Source: Nilaparvata lugens
Lineage: Eukaryota; Arthropoda; Insecta; Hemiptera; Delphacidae
Direction of reading: 5' to 3'
DNA length: 64,000 nt
Assembly (NCBI RefSeq): GCF_014356525.2
Contig: NC_052516.1
Location: 26,304,070-26,368,069, forward strand
Shown: piece after piece, positions 50,648 to 61,716 of the stretch
How the letters are laid out: every line of letters begins with the position of its first letter
Position numbering within the stretch: position 1 is the first letter of the stretch
Made by a program: the position numbers and the translations under genes
Notes under the pieces: generated by a model
Databases searched by the model: none
What the model was told of the DNA's origin: nothing
What the model saw: only the letters and a program-made list of their open reading frames with translations

Positions 50648-50873
50648 ATGGATAATCTGTTGGTGGTGATTTCTCTGCTGATGTTGACAACTCACTACGT
50701 CACCAGTGACCAGTTACCAGCGACCAGTGACAAGTCACCAGCGACCAGTGACAAGTCACCAGCGACCAGTGACAAGGAAAAGGAACTAGATTGGTGGCAG
50801 ACGACGACTATCTATCAGATTTATCCGAGAAGTTTCAAGGACAGCAATGGTGATGGCATAGGAGATTTGAAAG
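50648..50873 (+). CDS. Gene C exon 1
   Basis: Signal peptide [18 protein letters not shown], then LPATSDK and two more PATSDK units, then [20 protein letters not shown] and NGDGIGD. Ends in phase 1 before GTAATA. The Pro/Ser/Thr repeat between signal peptide and barrel is absent from gene A. Confidence 0.9.
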
Positions 50874-53800
50874 GTAATATATTATCTATAAAAACATTTC
50901 AAATAATATAAATGACTAAATAAATAAATGTAAATTTCCCCAAGAGAACTAAAACTACGACATCAATTACAGAAAAAGTTAGATACTTAAAATAATTGTA
51001 AACTCAATTAGATTCAAACACATCAATTTTATCAAATTTCAAAACAAGCATGTAGAAGACACATTATAAGAAATTTCTGAAACCAATTATTGTATATACA
51101 TCAATAGTATGTAAGTATGCAAGTAGTAAACTTGCACATAGTACAATTTGCAATAGTATTCAAGTAGTATTTATGTATGTATGTGAATGTATGTTCATAC
51201 AATAGTTGGTTTCAGAAATTTCTTATAATGTGTCTTCCACATGCTTATTTTGAAATTTAATTGATGCTTTTGAACTTCTCCCTAATTGAAAGCGCTGTTA
51301 TTATTATTGTCAAATCCAAATTATTAACTAACTTGCAGGTCTACAGTTCAAGTATTGAACTGTTGGGAAGATTGGAAATGGTTGTTTGGTTTGGGGGTGA
51401 GCAATAGTGCATGACAGATGGTTGATGGAAACGTCAGCACAGGTAGGGCTCCTACACCAATAAAAACCCTAGCTGATATAGATCAGCTGAAATCAACAAA
51501 TTTTGATTGGTGTAGAAGCCCTACCTGTGCTGACGTCACACGAAAGCACTTTGGCTTTGTTTACCGAGGTGGTGGGTGAGCGGAGGTAGAAGTAAGCGAA
51601 CTGCGCAAGCTCAATTCTGTATTATTATAAAATTACGGCATGCTGGCTGGTTGACTCGAATAGATGGATACAAATCAGTTGGATGATCAAATGTTATGAT
51701 CTACTCTACGCATAGTAGTGTTTTGATGCTGTGGAATTGACCAAGGTGTCAAGTTATCAGTTCGGGACTGTATGTTTGAAACCAACACGAAATTTATTTA
51801 TAAATTAGGTTGAGGAGACCTATATTGAACGTAAATGGCGATATTGTATGGACTGAATTAATTAGCTGGCCAGCCTGTTTGCTAAGCCCGTAATCCCGTG
51901 GAATCCTAAAGGATACAACAATAATAATTATTATAGCAGGCTCCGCAAGGATCTAATTGAAAACTTGACAAACTTATAACGTGACCTTATGAAATCTTGA
52001 AGAATTCAAAATAGGCCTATAACCATGCTCGGTAAATTAAGAATCTTTACGCAAAATTTTCAAGTTTATCAGTTGAGTAGTTGGGACGTGATGATGCGTC
52101 ATTCGTGAATTTACTATCCCGTACGTGTATAAGACAGTTCTTTCATTTATTATAATATAGATAGATTATAAGCGAATCCGGCTGAGGTAGACCTCACTAG
52201 CTAACGCTTGGTCAGATAACTTTACTTTTCATTTAGGTCACCACTGCCTTTCAACCTCACTTTCCCTCTAACTGTTATTGTTACTTCACATTTTCTTCCG
52301 GTTTTTTACAGGTATCGAGCAGATGGCCGATTATTTGAAGGAAATTGGAGTCGGCGCAGTATGGCTGAGTCCGATCTTCAAATCACCAATGGCCGACTTT
52401 GGATACGACATTTCCGACTACAGACAAATCGATCCCGATTTTGGAACTCTGCAAGATTTCAGAAGTCTGGACAATAGACTGGAAGATCTTGGTGAGCTAG
52501 TTTAAACTACCAGACAGGCTTCACGTTGAAAAACGGTTGTAATCAAAGAAACGTTAATAATTTCTTTGATTACAGCTGGTTTTTCAACTACAGTAGTTTA
52601 TAGTATACTTGATTAAGAAACTAGAAAATAACTAGTTTTTAGTGATTAACTAGAAACAAGTTTTTGATTTTGGAGAACGTTTGCAAAATACTGTCGCTGG
52701 AAGCGTTGTAAAGGTTACCTTTTTGGTTATTAGTCCATTCAACGAATGGTTTTAAAGGGAAGAGTTTGGAAGACAGTTTAGGGCAGCAAGAAGGTGAATA
52801 TACCAAAAGTCTCCAACCCTACCTCCTGTCCTAAAAGGGTGCTTGGGTGGCTCGTAGGTACCTCTTTCTCTGGTTTCTAACATATAAATCGAAAACTTTG
52901 CATCTTGAACTATCCAGTTCAACATTCTAGCTGATATAATTCCTCCAACAACCTCTTCTGTAAATTCTATAGTTTTTGAGATATCCGCTCATGAACTTGT
53001 GACATTTAAAAAAAAAACCTTTTTGCCTCCTATTTTTGCAATTTTTGCTCTTATAACTTTTAAAATATCGATGGAAAATATCCATACTGATTAGGAGCTT
53101 ATAGAGCTTTTAATGCTCTTTAATTTGATGTACGATTTAAACATTTTTACACATGGAAATTACTGAGATATTGCAATTATTCAAATGCTAATGAATTAAT
53201 TATGATTATTGAACGAATTTCCATCTAGCTGTTAACCCTGTTGTCAATATTTGCAGTAGCAGAAGTTTTCGGGGTGAATTACAGCATTTAATTTGGATTT
53301 TCGTTTAATGATAATAAGCATTTTTAATTTTACATATTTGAGCATTCCCCCACGACTTTTGTTGCAGCTTTAGTGTTGAGTGTGAAATCACTTCAGTTTT
53401 CTAACAATAGACCAAAATTATTGACTTAGGAATTTGGATGGAATTTCTTAAACACAATTTTTGACTTTGCAGACTTTTTGAAATCAGTTAGGAGGTGAAA
53501 ATATCAAGAGTCTCTACTCCTACCCCTTGTGCTAAAGGGATGAGGGTGGTTGAAATGTTTTAAGTTTTTGCTTATATCTTGGGAACAATGCGTTCAACCG
53601 ACATGACTGAACATTCAGTAATAAAGCTTTATAAATTTTCTACAATTTTTGTACAATGGAGGTTCGTGAAATTTCCAACAGTTTTCGACATACTCGCTCT
53701 TGAAAATGTGAAAATGTTAAAATAACAGGTTTTGTCCAATTTTTTGCTCTTTCAGTCGTAACTATCCAACAATGCATCATAAAATGAATGCTTATCGTGA

Positions 53801-55351
53801 GGTTGTAGAACTTTAAATTAAAACCCATTTGATGTATTTTTCAAATTCCATTTCATTTCAGTTTTTTTTACGAAAAAAACTATTATTTCCCCATCTCATT
53901 TTTTTCGTTCCATTATGATGACAGCCTCAATGTAGGGGGTGAAATTTTCTACTTTGCAACAAGTGTCACACGTTTCACGCCTTTAGCAGAGGGGTTAGAG
54001 ACGCACACTTTTGCGATGTTAACTTCCAAACTAGAGGCAATTGAGCTGCAAAGTGAAAAATTGTATTATTTGTGTTCCAAGCATTTCCTTTAAATTTCAT
54101 TGTCAAATGATCAATTTTTGCAAAATTGAAAATTCCAACTCCAAGAGCGGGGTGGAATTCACAACTACTCAGAAAATTAAATAACAATCATTCATAACTT
54201 TTCAAATTTTCCTTGACACATTCTTCTACCTCATCTAGATGTATGTTTGAATGGGAGGTTCACAAATCATTGTAGTGATTTCAAATATCTATTTCCAGGT
54301 ATCAAGTTGATACTGGATTTCGTTCCAAATCACTCAAGTGACGAACATGAATGGTTTAGGAAATCCGTCAAGAGAGAAAGTCCCTACGATGATTACTATG
54401 TATGGAAGGACGCCAAAGGTTTTGATGACAGTGGTAAACCGATTCCTCCAAATAACTGGGTAAGCAATCAACTTCAATGAAATTCATTAGGAATTATAAC
54501 AGAGCCCGTCTTCAAAATATTAACTGATACATGAAGAAAAGATAACATAATATGCTATCTTTTTTTCTATGACATAGTTCAGTTAACGAACGTTCATAGA
54601 GGAAAACTGGAGAGTTTGTAACCCGAGAGAAAAGAATGTTCAGAGAGTACACAATGTAAGTACAATGTAATTGCAATGTAATTACATTCTATACTTAGTT
54701 TTGAACACAATTTTTGATCGCGCAGTTTTTTCAAGAATAGTTTTGTTATGAGCATTTCAAATGCCTCTCCAAGTTTTGTGAAAATGTTTCTATATCACTC
54801 AGAGTTTCCGAGATGAAGGTGTGATATATTTAAAATGAAAACCCTTTCGCCTCCAATCTTCCCATATTTTTGGCGTTATTGACCGAAAATAGTGAGGTCT
54901 ATGTTTTAACTCGGATTCTCTTTTGTCTGTCTGTATGTAACGCGATTGAGGCCATAAGTGTTGATAGAATTCGATGAGATTTGGCAGGAATATTCATTTT
55001 TCAACTGCGCGTCGATGTATACACAAGGTTTATTGATACAATGCATTTTAAAGCTGGGTTTATACCAAACATTCTGTTAACCTTACGGTAGTCGCGTCCT
55101 AGCCAATCACACGAGCAGACGCGTGTTGTACTTTCTACAACATCCATTTTTCCAAGTTTTATGTACTCTGTTTACTGTCAAAACATATTAATTAATTGTA
55201 TAATTACTTTCTCCATCTTCTTGGATTATTTTACGCCTATGAACATTTGGGTGATTACCATTCCATAGCCCAATAAGGTACACCAAGCAAAGCCATCAAT
55301 TCTGTGTTATTGGTTCGTTAACCGTTCTAAGAAGAAGAAGAAGAAGGAGAA

Positions 55352-55398
<47 letters not shown>

Positions 55399-56338
55399 AG
55401 AAGAAGAAGAAGAAGAAGAAGAAGAAGAAGAAGAAGAAGAAGAAGAAGAACACGAACATGAATGGATCAAGAGATCAGTTAAGAGGGAAAAGCCCTATGA
55501 CGATTTCTATGTATGGAAGGATGCCAAAGGCTTCGATCAAGAGTCTGGTAAACCGATTCCTCCAAATAACTGGGTGAGTAATAATCACTCAAGTTTAATA
55601 ATTTGATTGAAATTCCAACAGAAATCCACTCAATAATTTTTAAGACTTCAAGGTGAAATGAAAAAATCTGGTGTGGCGCACTCACACAACTTTCCTTGCC
55701 GTTATGAAAATTGATCCCCTGACGCTAGTGTTCTCGCGCATCTCAAGTCTACTATTCAAAGATATGAGACAGCTGGTGATAGGACAATAACGCTGGAGAC
55801 ACATGAGGTCTGCTATCTCTCCGTAGTGAATGATTTAATAGAACCAACACTTGCCAAAAGTTTTCAATTTAATAATCACATTTTCTCGAATTTCGAGCTT
55901 ATATTCAATTTTTGGTGAGAATGTTACAATGCATTAATATTGTAGAGATGTTCATGCTCTATATTTTCCACATGAAATTTGTTGTTTAAATTGTATCTGA
56001 AGCCTGATAATTGAGAATCTAAAATCAAACTTTGCATAGATGAGGCGGAACTCCTGAAATTGTTACAGATATAGGACTTGTTGCAGTTGATAGAGCTTAT
56101 CAATGACTATTCCAGGTATGAATTTGATCAAAATCGTTGGAGCCGTTTTTGAGAAAATCGCGAAAAACCCTGTTTTTGACAACATTTTCGCCATTTTAGC
56201 CACCATCTTGAATTGCATTTGATCGAAATTGTTCGTGTCGGATCCTTATAGTGTAAGGACCTTAAGTTCCAAATTTCAAGTCATTCCGTTGATTGGGAGA
56301 TGAGATATCGTGTACACAGACGCACATACACTCATACA

Positions 56339-56389
<51 letters not shown>

Positions 56390-57900
56390 ACACACACACA
56401 CACACATACACATACACACACACATGCAGACCAATACCCAAAAACCACTTTATTGGACTCAGGGGACCTGGAAACGTATAGAAATTTAGAAATTGGGGTA
56501 CCTTAATTTTTTTCGGAAAGCAATACTTTCCTTACCTATGGTAATAGGGCAAGGAAAGTAAAACATGCTGTTAGTTCCACATGTAACATTTCAGTAGTTC
56601 TATATGTGGAACTGATAGCATCTCTTCCATTTCAACTCAATATGGAGGAATTTAATAACATATCTGAGTCTAGTGTAAAAATAATAACGGAGAGAGGGAA
56701 CAATTCTACCTACACCAGTTTCTCAATAAGCAGCCCGACTTGAATTACAGGAACGAAGACCTGAAGAGAGAAATGCAGGTAAAACTAGATTAAACTCTCA
56801 AAAACTTCAGATAACTTCCAAAGATAATATATAATTTCATTAAAAGGAAAATGAAGTACGAAGCTACACACTCAAAAGTGTGTAGTTAAATTCAACTCCA
56901 TTGAAACTATAATTACTAGTTGTTCGGAAACAGTAGAACTCGCTACACTCACTAACATCACTACTCACACACGAATACCTATTCACACACAAACACACAT
57001 ACAAATTGGATGAGTATGATGATAGCCTATATGCAATGGGATCGGTGGGGGACGCAGAGGAATAGAATCTCTTTACACTTTTGAGCTAGGATGCACGGTT
57101 GAAGAGATAAAAAATTTGAAACTTGAAATGTTTGACTCGGTGTGGGCGGGGAAGTTTCAAATTCTGAATTTTTAAATTTTCGAACATTTCATATATGGAA
57201 TTTAGATCATCTTGGAGCGCTGAAGAATAAAGGTCCTCTACACTTTTCAGCTCAGAAGCACGGTTGTAAAGATAAAAAATCTGAAACTTGGATTAGGATT
57301 TTATAATTCCAAAAATTTGATACATGTAATAATACCACTTTGAAGCGCTGAGAAGAATGAGCCCAATTTGAACCTGAAAATATTGATTTTTAGGGTAGAA
57401 TTTCCGAATAAATGGCCGCCATCTTGAAACTGGGATGAATTGAAAAATTATTAAATACATACGTTTCTGCGCCTTGTTTCAAAGTACTTGTATACCAAAC
57501 GTTATCCAAATCGGACCATAACTGCGACTGAACTGCGGTACAAACAAACAGACCAACGCCGATTGAACATAGAATAATTCGCTTTGCTCATTCAATTATT
57601 GAAAATTTCAAATTGATGTTATATAGGCCTAACTATAATTAAAACTATAAATCGATTGCAGGAAATTCTGACATTCTGGATGAGTAACGGCGTGGACGGA
57701 TTCAGAGTGGATGCGGTGCCATTCCTGGTGGAGGAGAGCTCATTCAGAGACGAGGCCTACGTGGATGAAAGCAAAGCGAAGAATATGTACGCCAACCTCA
57801 ATCACACCGAGACCATGGATCAGCCGGAAACCTTTGAAGTCATCAGGTCGTGGAGGAGACTCATGGATAACTTCACCGACACTCATAAGACTCACAGAAT
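50648..57900 (+). CDS. Gene C: second GH13_17 alpha-glucosidase, exons 1-5 only, probably damaged
   Basis: Paralogue of gene A in the same orientation. Exons seen: 50648-50873, 52312-52491, 54299-54459, a 5'-truncated exon 4 (56686-56778) and 57662-57900; phases of exons 1, 2, 3 and 5 match gene A. It has a signal peptide, a PATSDKS repeat, [21 protein letters not shown] and the nucleophile motif GFRVDAVP. Odd points: a second partial exon 3 (55454-55573) lies downstream of a GAA tract; exon 4 has lost its acceptor and first 12 codons; no exon with the acid/base LTEAY, the GNHD motif or the beta domain is found in the last 6.1 kb. It is either a pseudogene or a chimaera, or the missing exons lie beyond the window. 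Confidence 0.7.
50874..52311 (+). other. Gene C intron 1 with two foldbacks and a dispersed repeat
   Basis: 51033-51262 and 51430-51535 are foldback elements (arms AGAAATTTCTGAAACCA and TGGTTTCAGAAATTTCT; GTCAGCACAGGTAGGGCT and GCCCTACCTGTGCTGAC). 51945-52145 is the dispersed repeat also at 5560. Confidence 0.7.
52312..52491 (+). CDS. Gene C exon 2
   Basis: 180 nt as in gene [21 protein letters not shown] and [13 protein letters not shown] are kept; it differs at the end ([17 protein letters not shown]). Acceptor TTTTTTACAG, donor GTGAGC, phase 1 both sides. Confidence 0.92.
52492..54298 (+). repeat. Gene C intron 2: diverged internal repeats
   Basis: A foldback at about 52500-52605 is followed by three diverged units (about 52790, 53490 and 53930) that share a GGTGAAAAT-, TCTCTACTCCTACC- and TTTTTGCTCTT-type order. 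A related piece lies at 59390-59720. No gene. Confidence 0.5.
54299..54459 (+). CDS. Gene C exon 3, intact
   Basis: [36 protein letters not shown] and PPNNW. One codon longer than gene A exon 3. Acceptor TTTCCAG, donor GTAAGC, ends in phase 0. Confidence 0.92.
54460..55327 (+). other. Gene C: sequence after exon 3, with dispersed element
   Basis: 54888-55070 is a copy of the element at 14203-14500 (GTCTGTCTGTATGTAACGC, GATAGAATTCGATGAGATTT). No gene. Confidence 0.65.
55328..55453. repeat. (GAA)n microsatellite abutting exon fragment
   Basis: About 120 bp of GAA with few interruptions, ending directly at the truncated exon 3 copy. Confidence 0.95.
55454..55573 (+). pseudogene. Extra, 5'-truncated exon 3, gene A-like
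   Basis: Encodes [20 protein letters not shown] then WKDAKGF and PPNNW, with the donor GTGAGT and the next 60 bp as in gene A intron 3. Its 5' part, including the DFVPNHSSD motif and the acceptor, is replaced by a (GAA)n tract ending directly against it. It cannot be spliced in as it stands. Confidence 0.85.
55660..56567. mobile_element. 0.9 kb non-autonomous element with (CA)n
   Basis: Begins ATCTGGTGTGGCGCACTCAC and carries ACTTTCCTTGCC near its start and GGCAAGGAAAGT near its end. A (CA)n run lies at 56339-56424. Gene A intron 3 has the same flanks joined without it (near 12015), so this is an insertion. A copy of its first 600 bp is at 60022-60625. Confidence 0.75.
56686..56778 (+). pseudogene. 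Gene C exon 4, 5'-truncated
   Basis: 31 codons from [13 protein letters not shown] to KREMQ, matching residues 182-212 of gene A, with the GTAAAA donor kept. The acceptor and the codons for ISVFN to MWTW are gone: gene A-type intron sequence (TATCTGAGTCTAGTGTAAA) runs straight into exon sequence. A cryptic AG within CGGAG is the only nearby acceptor. Confidence 0.85.
57662..57900 (+). CDS. Gene C exon 5: catalytic nucleophile
   Basis: 239 nt as in gene [21 protein letters not shown] intact, acceptor GATTGCAG, donor GTAAGT, ends in phase 2. Almost identical to gene A exon 5 at the DNA level, which contrasts with the divergence of exons 1 and 2. Confidence 0.92.
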
Positions 57901-58868
57901 GTAAGTGATATGAACTGAATTATTTATTGCACGATTGCGTTTGTTTGTTTCTCTAAAATATCAAAGTTGCTGGAGTGACACAGTGCAAAGACTTTCTAAA
58001 GACCTTGCTTGTAGCCAATAGTGTAATTAATTTGTAACAATTATTATCTCAAACATTCGAAGAAAACTATATAAATATAGCTAAGGACTTCTGATACTGC
58101 AAATATTGACCAGTATATTTTGCAATATATTAACTAAAGTGCGAGATAAATTACTTTCAACACGGCTCTTTCTCGGCGGAGAGGTCCTATGCTCTAAGCT
58201 CCACTAATCACTCCCACTACCTAGCAGCATTCTCTTTCTTTTGTACCTGTGTAAGAGAGCTTTGTAACGCGACGCGGCAACACTCCCCTCCAGCTATTGC
58301 TGGCAATGTTCCAAGTAGTGTACTGGTCAGCAGGTATATTGGTTTGTGTATGTTACAGAGATGTTTTCATCACAAGAACATGAAGCAAAATGACACGGCG
58401 CATCCAATCGTGCGCAGGATGTCCATCTGTGTCTACGCTACAAACTGTGGAGGGAGAAATGGGTTTCTCCTCCTCATTTTAAAAGTAATATATCACAGAC
58501 TTCAGTCATATTTGCAGTTGCAGAATTCCTCAGATCTATTTATATCATATATCTTTCATTGAATGTTTGAGATAATAATAATAATAATAAGGTATCTCTA
58601 CAGTTGGTTAAACTGCAATTTCCATCAATAGTGTGATTATTATATTAAAAAAAATTATAATTATATTTATTCATAGTGATGACAAATCGCTCAGTTTAGA
58701 AAACAATTGCAGTTATATTGGTACTATCTTCGTCATCCTGTTTTTGAGGAAAAACTATACTAAAAACAAGCAAGAAGAGAAAATTGAAATAGCAGGTGTA
58801 AATTGTCTAATGACAGATGGAATTTTCTTAGCTTTTCACCATTGTGGCGTGTGGCTCTGGAAACCGGG
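57901..58868. other. Sequence after gene C exon 5, no exon found
   Basis: The first 120 bp resemble gene A intron 5, then the sequence diverges. No match to gene A exon 6 is seen. 58160-58460 is less AT-rich but encodes nothing recognisable. Confidence 0.5.
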
Positions 58869-59055
58869 AAAAAAGAAGAAGAAGAAGAAGAAGAAGAAGA
58901 AGAAGAAGAAGAAGAAGAAGAAGAAGAAAAGAAGAAAAGAAGAAGAAGAAGAAGAGAAGAAGAAGAAGAGAAGAAGAAGAAGAAGAAGAGAAGAAGAAGA
59001 AGAAGAAGAAGAGAAGAAGAAGAAGAGAAGAAGAAGAAGAAAAGAAGAAGAAGAA

Positions 59056-59100
<45 letters not shown>

Positions 59101-59151
59101 AAGAAGAAGAAGAAAAGAAGAAGAAGAAGAAGAAGAAAAAGAAGAAGAATA
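58869..59151. repeat. (GAA)n / (GAAAA) microsatellite, about 280 bp
   Basis: Lys- and Glu-rich open frames here are artefacts of the repeat. Confidence 0.95.
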
Positions 59152-60021
59152 TTACTAACTCTCGCCTAGCCGCAGCGATCGATCAGCCTAATTGTCATTT
59201 TTTTGTAAGCTTGGTTTGAAATTATTCTAGACTCAATATTCCATCAATGCGGAATTAAAATAGTAATACAAGATCAGATCGGATTATTGGATTAAATTAT
59301 CTTAAGCCCTATTTTCATAATTATAGACCTATATAATTATTTTTATAGAATTCAGTAGATTATTGAAAAAAATGGTTTATTGTATTGGAGTCCAAGTACC
59401 TACTCCAACATTCTTTCACCTCTAACCTTTGAACTTCAGGGGTCATGATTTCAGATTCAATCTGTATATGACAATTGGACAGTACATACTGGTAATTCTC
59501 AAGCAAATACTCAATCTTCAAGGATTATTCTATGATTTTTTTGCATTTTTGTATTTCTTGCTTACATTTTTTACTATCTTGGAAAGAATGCTTTTCACCG
59601 ACTTGACTAACCATTCAAAAATGACGCTGATAAATTTCCTATAAGTTATGTTCAGCAAGTTCTGTGACATATTCATTAGTTTTCGAGATTTCTGCTCTTG
59701 AAAGTGTGAAACATTATCTAGAACTTTCATAGGCTACACTAAAACAGATAAAAATCAAAGTATCCTTTCAAATTATTTTCATAATTTTTGTGAGAAAATA
59801 AAAAAAAATGTAGAAAGGGTAACTAGTTGATTTTTCAATTTTTATGTAAATAAATGTAGCACCAAACGAAAAGTAATCAATGAAATAATAATATATAAGT
59901 AGACTAGTGAATAAATAAATTTATATAATATAATAATTTACTATAATATCTTGTTTTCTAAGTAATGGAGATACAGAGTTTGGTTTTGGTCCTGTTACCC
60001 AATTTTCAATTCAGTTTATAA

Positions 60022-60625
60022 AAATCTGGTGTGGCGCACTCACACAACTTTCTTTGCCATTATGGAAACTGATCACCTTTCTCTAGTGTTCCCGCGCATC
60101 TCAAGTCTACTTATAAACAAAGATCTGAGCCAGCTGGTGACAGGACAATAACGCTGGATACACACGAGGTCTGCTATCTCTTCATAGTGAATCATTTAAT
60201 AGAATCAACAGTTGCCAATAGTTTGCAATTGGATAATAACATTTTCTCAATTTTCGAGTTTATTTTTAATTTTAGGTGAAAATGTTACTGAAATTGATTG
60301 TAGAGATTCTCATGCTCAATCTATTACACTCAACATTTTTTGTTCAAATTTTATCTGAAGCTTGATAATTAAGAATCTAAAATCAAACTTTGCATAGATG
60401 GGGCGGAGCTCCTGAAACTTTTACAGATATGGGACTTGTGGCAGTTGATATAGCTTATCAATGACTATTTCAGGTATAAATTTGATCAAAATTATTGAAG
60501 CCATTTTCGAGAAAATCGCGAAAAACCCTGTTTTTGACAACATTTTTGCCATTTTAGCCGCCATATTGAATTGCATTTGATCTAAATTGTTCGTGTCGGA
60601 TCCTTATAGTGTAAGGACCTTAAGA
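60022..60625. mobile_element. Partial copy of the 55660-56567 element
   Basis: Runs from ATCTGGTGTGGCGCACTCAC to GGATCCTTATAGTGTAAGGA, then stops; the (CA)n half is missing. Confidence 0.8.
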
Positions 60626-60800
60626 GTAGAATACCAAAAAACCGTCCCTTTAAAATGGTGACTCAAAAAACCGTCCCTTTAAAATGGTGACTCTTCACCG
60701 CCCTTCACCTCAAGGTCACCCAAGTTGACCAAACCTAACCTCAAGGTAACCCAAGACGACCAAACCTAACCTCAAGGTCACCTAAGACCAAACCTAACCT
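60626..60800. repeat. Two short tandem arrays
   Basis: AAAAACCGTCCCTTTAAAAT plus GGTGACTC twice, then three units with CAAGGTCACCC and GACCAAACCTAACCT. The latter resemble, but are not, (AACCT)n insect telomere repeats. Confidence 0.85.
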
Positions 60801-61039
60801 TAAAAAAAATGAATTGCTGATCTTTATTCCTCAAATCCTCTCCACCCACATCTAGTAATGAAAGAAAAAGTGATCATTCTATAGAATAATATACAAGGAG
60901 CTTGAATATCCAAACAGTAATGAGATATCCCCTGGGTAGCATGTATGCTTTCAGATATGAATTCTAGAGTGTAAATCAAATCATTGTATCACAAGGGATA
61001 TATTTTCCCAGTTATATTTTGCAGTACAGCATCCAATAG

Positions 61040-61100
61040 TATTCAGTCACTGTTCAGTCACTGTTCAGTCAGTGTTCAGTCAGTGTTCACTTACAGCTCA
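61040..61100. repeat. Short tandem repeat (CAGTCACTGTT)n
   Basis: Four to five units of CAGTCACTGTT or CAGTCAGTGTT. Confidence 0.85.
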
Positions 61101-61164
61101 CTAGAAGCTGCAATGAGCTTGGATATAGTTGCTAAGGTATACATAATAAACAACAGGTAAATAG

Positions 61165-61346
61165 ATATCTACCGTGGTGTAGTGGTTAGCACTTCTGCTT
61201 TCCTTTCTAGAGGACTCTGGTTTGAATTATTCATAAGGGCCCGGGTTCGAATCTTCATTGTATATATGGGGATGTTTGGTAAAGGGATGTAGGTAGGTAG
61301 AGTGTAGGTGTAATTGTTTGTAAACCATTACACTACGATGGATATC
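61165..61346 (+). mobile_element. tRNA-like SINE or foldback
   Basis: GGTGTAGTGGTTAGCAC fits a pol III A box region and GGGTTCGAATC at 61243 a B box. The first 24 bp (GATATCTACCGTGGTGTAGT and on) return inverted at 61322-61346. The anticodon region is too long for a tRNA. Confidence 0.6.
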
Positions 61347-61370
61347 TTTTGTTGAAATAACTTTTTTCAG

Positions 61371-61530
61371 CTATGACTCAACAGGAAATTCAAAAGCTGG
61401 ATCACCCGACTCTCCATCCTCAATCCTGAATCTCTCAACCCGATCAGTGCCTTCAACCAGTGAAAAGCCCGCAAATATAATCTTCTCCTTGCCCAATCCT
61501 AGCAGAACTTTAGTTACTAATAAAAATTAA
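61371..61530 (+). other. Possible terminal exon of unknown gene
   Basis: A good acceptor (CTTTTTTCAG) is followed, after one base, by 52 open codons starting YDSTGNSKAGSPDSPSSIL and a TAA. The entering phase (2) would fit gene C exon 5. No family recognised and the Ser/Pro-rich composition is not that of a maltase C-terminus. Confidence 0.3.
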
Positions 61531-61716
61531 TCATTGCTATAAATAACCATTGACGTCAGGTAGACTCATGAGAGCTGTATTAAAGGAGTGAGTATTTTTC
61601 TATTATATTCAGTCGATGGAAATCTTGTGAGAAGAAGTGTAAAGCAGTGATTACAGTTTTGTGCAAAGTTTTTACAGTGTTGTGTGATCAATGTTTACAG
61701 TGTTGTGATCAATCTC

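Noticed and set aside
58633..59219. 178-codon Lys/Glu-rich open frame
   Set aside because: Product of the GAA microsatellite; no domain on either side.
60700..60800. AACCTAACCT-like sequence as a telomere
   Set aside because: Only a few irregular units with CAAGGTCACC between them, and genes continue on both sides.
61170..61260. Functional tRNA gene
   Set aside because: Spacing between the A and B boxes is too long and the arms do not close.
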